The notes beneath the pieces were generated by a model, which was not told the DNA's origin, did not search any database, and was given only the letters and a program-made list of their open reading frames with translations. A program made the position numbers and the translations under genes. A DNA stretch of 10,254 nucleotides from an uncultured Anaerovibrio sp. GTDB taxonomy: Bacteria > Bacillota > Negativicutes > Selenomonadales > Selenomonadaceae. Numbering within the stretch: the first letter of the stretch is position 1; each line of letters starts with the position of its first letter. Location: the NCBI GenBank assembly GCA_900768695.1, contig CAAGDY010000263.1, forward strand, positions 1 to 10,254, given 5' to 3'. Below, in pieces: positions 7,915 to 10,254 of this stretch.

Positions 7915-7930
7915 GCCTACAAATGTAGGC
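7915..7930 (-). promoter_or_regulatory. -7 element inside a 16-bp dyad upstream of the aminopeptidase
   Basis: GCCTACA-AA-TGTAGGC is a perfect 7-bp inverted repeat around two bases. Read on the minus strand it contains TACATTTG (7927-7920), an exact TAnnTTTG match. No good -33 element lies 19-21 bases upstream. Transcription would start near 7913, about 30 bases before the start codon at 7882. The dyad is placed where a repressor or other regulator could block the promoter, but it may be chance. Confidence 0.5.
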
Positions 7931-8036
7931 AAAATTCGCGAGATTGTCATCCGGCGGGGCTGGAATCTGTTCCTCCTAGCTTTCTTGCCGGGCTGCTCCG
8001 ATGTTTGTCCGCCGGTATGTGTGTGCCCAAAACAGC

Positions 8037-8063
8037 TGTAATAATTGTAATGATTGTAATGGA
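8037..8063 (+). repeat. 9-bp tandem repeat, three units
   Basis: TGTAATAAT, TGTAATGAT and TGTAATGGA follow each other without a gap. All three share TGTAAT, and neighbouring units differ at one or two bases. It lies in the intergenic region about 70 bases upstream of the promoter of the nuclease-like gene. Confidence 0.6.
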
Positions 8064-8131
8064 GAGGGGGATGATGGGGGCTTGCTGTGGCATCTGCTGA
8101 ATGCTGCTTTGCAGGGGAAAAGTGTTTGGAT

Positions 8132-8164
8132 ATTGGACTGTTTGTTTGGAAAGGTATATTTTTG
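8132..8164 (+). promoter_or_regulatory. Bacteroides-type promoter of the nuclease-like gene
   Basis: TATTTTTG (8157-8164), followed by C, matches the -7 consensus. ATTG (8132-8135) lies 21 bases upstream and is one base off TTTG. The predicted start near 8171 gives a leader of about 30 bases before the ATG at 8200. This argues that the gene is transcribed on its own. Confidence 0.6.
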
Positions 8165-8199
8165 CAGTGGTAATTCATTAATGGAACTAAAACAAAGTC

Positions 8200-8730
8200 A
8201 TGAATGGACTTAAATCCCGTCATACAACAAAAGAATCACAGTTTTTTTTGTTCTCGTTAAAGGAGTCTGACGAAGAGTATTATGTTGTTGCCTATGAATT
8301 GACAAAGCGACTTCTCATAGGTATGGCCAAGCGTGCCTTGGTTTTTAACTCCCGTAAATACGGTCTATGTGAGCCACCGTTTCTTTTTAGAGAGCGGCAG
8401 TTAGATACACTTATTTTGCCAGAACTTGCATCGCTTTGCAAAGGCCTTGTTTTTACTGAATATCCGGTGAAAAGAAGTATCAGAAAGAAAGGACATTGGC
8501 AAGGCCGCATTGATTACTGGTGCATTTATAAGGACTATAGCTTTGTGATAGAGGTAAAACATAGCTACGACAATTTTAAAACGTCTGTCACATGCGATGA
8601 AAGGCTTCTTGAGAGATGGAAAACTATGAATAAAGAACAACTTCCCAGTGTGAAGGATGAGGTAGAACATTTTGAAGAAAAGACGGGGGGGGGTAATAAG
8701 GCTTGGACTGCATTTTGTCATATCACATAG
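8200..8730 (+). CDS. PD-(D/E)XK nuclease-like protein, frame broken at a G tract
   Basis: Reads as 176 aa; I do not recognise a named family. The middle carries GRID (102-105), followed 12 residues later by IEVK (117-120). This D...ExK arrangement with a strand between is the core signature of PD-(D/E)XK nucleases, so Asp105, Glu118 and Lys120 would be the metal-binding and catalytic residues. Before it lies a helical part (about 30-80, including ELTKRLLIGMAKRALVF), and after it an acidic helix. No signal peptide or membrane segment is seen. The last 13 residues, after a run of nine G at 8685-8693, look like an out-of-frame tail. Losing one G would join residues 1-163 to the open frame ending at 8857, giving about 218 aa. 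The gene is clearly more AT-rich than its neighbours, which suggests transfer. Function could be restriction, repair or mobile-element related; none is shown. The start is set by the promoter at 8132-8164. Confidence 0.6.
   Translation: MNGLKSRHTTKESQFFLFSLKESDEEYYVVAYELTKRLLIGMAKRALVFNSRKYGLCEPPFLFRERQLDTLILPELASLCKGLVFTEYPVKRSIRKKGHWQGRIDYWCIYKDYSFVIEVKHSYDNFKTSVTCDERLLERWKTMNKEQLPSVKDEVEHFEEKTGGGNKAWTAFCHIT
8685..8693 (+). repeat. Nine-G homopolymer inside the nuclease-like gene
   Basis: Nine consecutive G residues in an otherwise AT-rich gene. The reading frame changes from the upstream coding frame to the downstream coding frame at this point. Eight G would restore one continuous frame. 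Such tracts change length by strand slippage in some bacteria and are also common sites of sequencing error. Confidence 0.85.
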
Positions 8731-8857
8731 CAGCACAAACATCTCCAAGAATGTAAGGGAAGAATATATTTCACAGGAAAGAAATATGCTTAATCGTTTG
8801 TATAAGGATTTGCAGGTGATTGTGCCTCTAGATTTCCTTAAATCCGCAACACTATAA
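8694..8857 (+). pseudogene. Displaced C-terminal part of the nuclease-like protein
   Basis: In the frame one base ahead of the gene that starts at 8200, this stretch is open to TAA at 8855-8857. It reads as a sensible protein end: a hydrophobic strand (LGLHFVISHSS) then a charged helical part (REEYISQERNMLNRLYKDLQ). With one G fewer in the tract, it joins as KTGGVIRLGLHF. It has no start of its own apart from a weak internal ATG at 8672 and no promoter, so it is best read as the separated end of the same gene. The left end of the insertion sequence begins 20 bases after its stop. Confidence 0.6.
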
Positions 8858-8877
8858 AATAAAAATAATATTAAGCA

Positions 8878-8902
8878 CCTGAGCAACAATATGTTGCTCA
8901 GG
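8878..8902. repeat. Perfect terminal palindrome at the left IS end
   Basis: CCTGAGCAACA (8878-8888) and TGTTGCTCAGG (8892-8902) are exact inverted repeats separated by ATA. A third copy of the core, TGTTGCTCA, recurs at 8936-8944. These may be transposase-binding sites at the element end. As RNA the palindrome would also form an 11-bp hairpin in any transcript entering from the left. Confidence 0.8.
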
Positions 8903-8904
8903 AT

Positions 8905-8935
8905 TTTGTCATGTCGCAAAATTCACTTATCTTAG
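8905..8935 (+). promoter_or_regulatory. Probable transposase promoter
   Basis: TTTG (8905-8908), a 19-base spacer and TATCTTAG (8928-8935) fit TTTG-N19-21-TAnnTTTG with one mismatch. Transcription would start near 8942, giving a leader of about 33 bases that begins around an 11-base run of A. Confidence 0.5.
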
Positions 8936-8982
8936 TGTTGCTCAAAAAAAAAAATAAAAGAACCAGCAACTGACATGACAAA
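8905..8982 (+). promoter_or_regulatory. 11-bp inverted repeat covering the transposase start codon
   Basis: TTTGTCATGTC (8905-8915) and GACATGACAAA (8972-8982) are perfect inverted repeats. The right arm contains the transposase ATG (8975-8977). The left arm overlaps the -33 element and lies upstream of the predicted start near 8942. Only transcripts entering from outside could therefore form the hairpin that hides the start codon, the arrangement known from IS10 and IS50. The pairing is seen directly; the function is inferred. Confidence 0.6.
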
Positions 8983-10254
8983 GATAGCAATTAAATCAGA
9001 CAAAATCACTCCTTTCGGCGGAATTTTCTGGGCCATGCAACAATTTGACCGCTCGCTCTCGCAGGTCATTGATTCTACCCTCGGGGTGAGGTGCAAATTC
9101 TACGGATATCAGTACAGCGAAATCCTGCGCTCGCTCATGTGCATCTACTTTTGCGGAGGCTCATGCGTTGAGGACCTCAGTTCACACCTTATAAACCACC
9201 TTTCGCTTCACCCAAAGCTCCGCACCTGCAGCGCTGACACCATTCTAAGGGCGATAAGCGAGCTTGCTCAGAGCAACATATCCTACGCTTCGGATGCCGG
9301 CAAAAAATATGCTTTCAATACGGCCGAAAGGCTCAATGAGTTGATGCTCAACTGCTTGATTTCAACCGGGCAACTCAAGGAAGGCGGGCTGTACGACCTC
9401 GACTTTGACCACCAGTTCATCGAGGCGGAAAAGTTCGACTCCAAGCCGACATTCAAGAAATTTCTCGGTTACAGACCTGGCGTGGCAGTGATTGGCGACA
9501 CTATTGTGGGCATCGAGAACAGCGACGGTAACACGAATGTGCGCTTTCACCAGAAAGACACGCTGAAAAGGTTCTTCGAAAGGCTTGAGCAGAGAGGGCT
9601 TGCAGTCAACCGCTTCAGAGCCGATTGCGGGTCGTGCTCAGAAGATATTGTGAGCGAAGTGGAGAAACACTGCAAGTCGTTCTACATCCGAGCTAACCGC
9701 TGCAGCTCGCTCTATGACGACATCTTCGCGCTCCGTGGGTGGAGTAAAGAAGCCATCAACGGAATCGACTTTGAGCTGAACTCAATCCTCGTCGAGAAGT
9801 GGAAGGGCAAGGCTTACAGGCTTGTAATCCAGAGACAGAAGCGATTGGACGGCGACCTCGACCTCTGGGAGGGCCAATACACATACCGCTGCATATTGAC
9901 CAACGACTACACTTCGAGCGCACGGGATGTCGTGGAATTCTACAACCTCCGAGGCGGCAAAGAACGGATATTCGACGACATGAACAACGGGTTTGGGTGG
10001 AACAGGCTGCCAAAATCTTTCATGGCCGAAAACACCGCATTCCTTCTGCTGACTGCATTGATACGCAATTTCTACAAAGGAATAATGGCAAAAACTGATG
10101 TCAAAGATTTCGGGCTCAAGGCTACGAGCCGCATGAAGGCTTTTGTGTTCAAGTTCATATCGGTGCCGGCCAAGTGGGTCAAGACCGCAAGGCAACACGT
10201 GCTCAATGTCTATACCGACAATCGTGCCTACGCCGGACTATTCCCGGAAGCCTA
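8975..10254 (+). CDS. IS1380-family DDE transposase, cut by window end
   Basis: Cuts and rejoins the element ends. Starting at the ATG at 8975, 426 codons are open up to the window edge. The last two bases, TA, begin the next codon and may be the first two bases of the stop (TAA or TAG), since the length is already near that usual for the family. Candidate DDE residues are Asp143 in YDLDFDHQ, Asp217 in FRADCGS (like the family RxD strand) and Glu330 in YNLRGGKERIFDDM, a position like the family YxxRxxxE motif. The order and spacing suit IS1380 members such as those of Bacteroides. No frameshift or internal stop is present, so the protein is probably active. Upstream in-frame codons contain no ATG. 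Expression is probably limited by the inverted repeat around the start codon. Confidence 0.9.
   Translation, partial: MTKIAIKSDKITPFGGIFWAMQQFDRSLSQVIDSTLGVRCKFYGYQYSEILRSLMCIYFCGGSCVEDLSSHLINHLSLHPKLRTCSADTILRAISELAQSNISYASDAGKKYAFNTAERLNELMLNCLISTGQLKEGGLYDLDFDHQFIEAEKFDSKPTFKKFLGYRPGVAVIGDTIVGIENSDGNTNVRFHQKDTLKRFFERLEQRGLAVNRFRADCGSCSEDIVSEVEKHCKSFYIRANRCSSLYDDIFALRGWSKEAINGIDFELNSILVEKWKGKAYRLVIQRQKRLDGDLDLWEGQYTYRCILTNDYTSSARDVVEFYNLRGGKERIFDDMNNGFGWNRLPKSFMAENTAFLLLTALIRNFYKGIMAKTDVKDFGLKATSRMKAFVFKFISVPAKWVKTARQHVLNVYTDNRAYAGLFPEA

Larger units (their letters stand above)
7883..8199. other. Divergent intergenic region, aminopeptidase / nuclease-like gene
   Basis: This 317-base region has no gene that I can support; open frames across it are short and low in complexity. 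It holds a 16-bp dyad with a minus-strand -7 element (7915-7930), a 9-bp tandem repeat (8037-8063) and a plus-strand promoter (8132-8164). Base composition changes within it from the GC-rich aminopeptidase gene to the AT-rich gene that follows. Confidence 0.65.
8878..10254 (+). mobile_element. IS1380-family insertion sequence, right end outside window
   Basis: The element is placed by its transposase (8975 onward) and by a probable left inverted repeat beginning CCTGAGCAACA at 8878. IS1380-family ends usually begin with CC, and ISEcp1 of the same family begins CCTAG. The 4 bases just outside, AGCA (8874-8877), would be the expected target duplication, but the other copy lies beyond the window. 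The element sits just after the end of the broken nuclease-like gene, so it does not interrupt an open frame seen here. The right end is missing, so neither the boundary nor the duplication can be confirmed. Confidence 0.82.

Noticed and set aside
8181..8213. A possible 10-aa leader peptide (MELKQSHEWT) overlapping the start at 8200
   Set aside because: It starts after the predicted promoter and overlaps the gene start, but it is very short and shows no attenuator or stem structure, so chance is likely.
7879..8223. A minus-strand open frame of 114 codons in the intergenic region
   Set aside because: Its composition is low in complexity (runs such as HYNHYNYY come from the 9-bp repeat), and it spans both divergent promoters.
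8401..8919. A minus-strand open frame of 172 codons opposite the nuclease-like gene
   Set aside because: It crosses the boundary of the insertion sequence and has a hydrophobic, AT-driven composition; it is best explained as a shadow.
1..10254. CRISPR array, phage genes or an invertible promoter
   Set aside because: No regularly spaced direct repeats, no phage structural or recombinase gene, and no inverted-repeat pair flanking a promoter apart from the IS arms described.

Overview
The window reads as a chromosomal segment from a Bacteroidales bacterium, most likely a Bacteroides or close relative. The grounds are a fused FeoA-FeoB iron transporter followed by a FeoB-associated Cys-rich membrane protein, promoters that fit the Bacteroides pattern TTTG-N19-21-TAnnTTTG instead of the E. 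coli -35/-10 pattern, no clear Shine-Dalgarno sequences, and an IS1380-type element of the kind common in that group. No ribosomal or other marker gene is present, so the species cannot be named.

Layout. Positions 1-212 hold a tRNA-Cys gene (minus strand) with its own promoter and a strong hairpin terminator. Positions 212-2886 (minus) are an iron operon: feoAB (820 aa) overlapping by ATGA a 71-aa Cys-rich membrane protein. A 328-base divergent region (2887-3214) carries a promoter for each side and separates feoAB from a plus-strand POT/PTR-type peptide transporter (3215-4777). A perfect 14-bp inverted repeat at 4806-4874 is a shared terminator for this transporter and the convergent operon beyond it. 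That operon (minus, 7882 to 4903) encodes an exported M1 zinc aminopeptidase and an exported thioredoxin-fold protein with a CPWC site. Together with the peptide transporter, the aminopeptidase suggests a local interest in peptide breakdown and uptake; that link is inference.

From about 8100 onward the character changes. An AT-rich plus-strand gene (8200 onward) has its own promoter and encodes a protein with a PD-(D/E)XK-nuclease-like D...ExK signature. Its reading frame is broken at a run of nine G residues; removing one G would extend it to about 218 aa. Twenty bases after the end of that extended frame lies the left end of an IS1380-family insertion sequence (8878 to beyond the window), whose transposase reads open to the last base. 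The start of the insertion sequence has an arrangement that looks like protection against read-through expression: a perfect 11-bp inverted repeat whose right arm contains the transposase start codon and whose left arm lies upstream of the predicted transcription start.

The two parts most worth a second look are the G-tract nuclease-like gene (pseudogene or phase-variable switch) and the left-end architecture of the insertion sequence. The remaining genes are ordinary members of known families.
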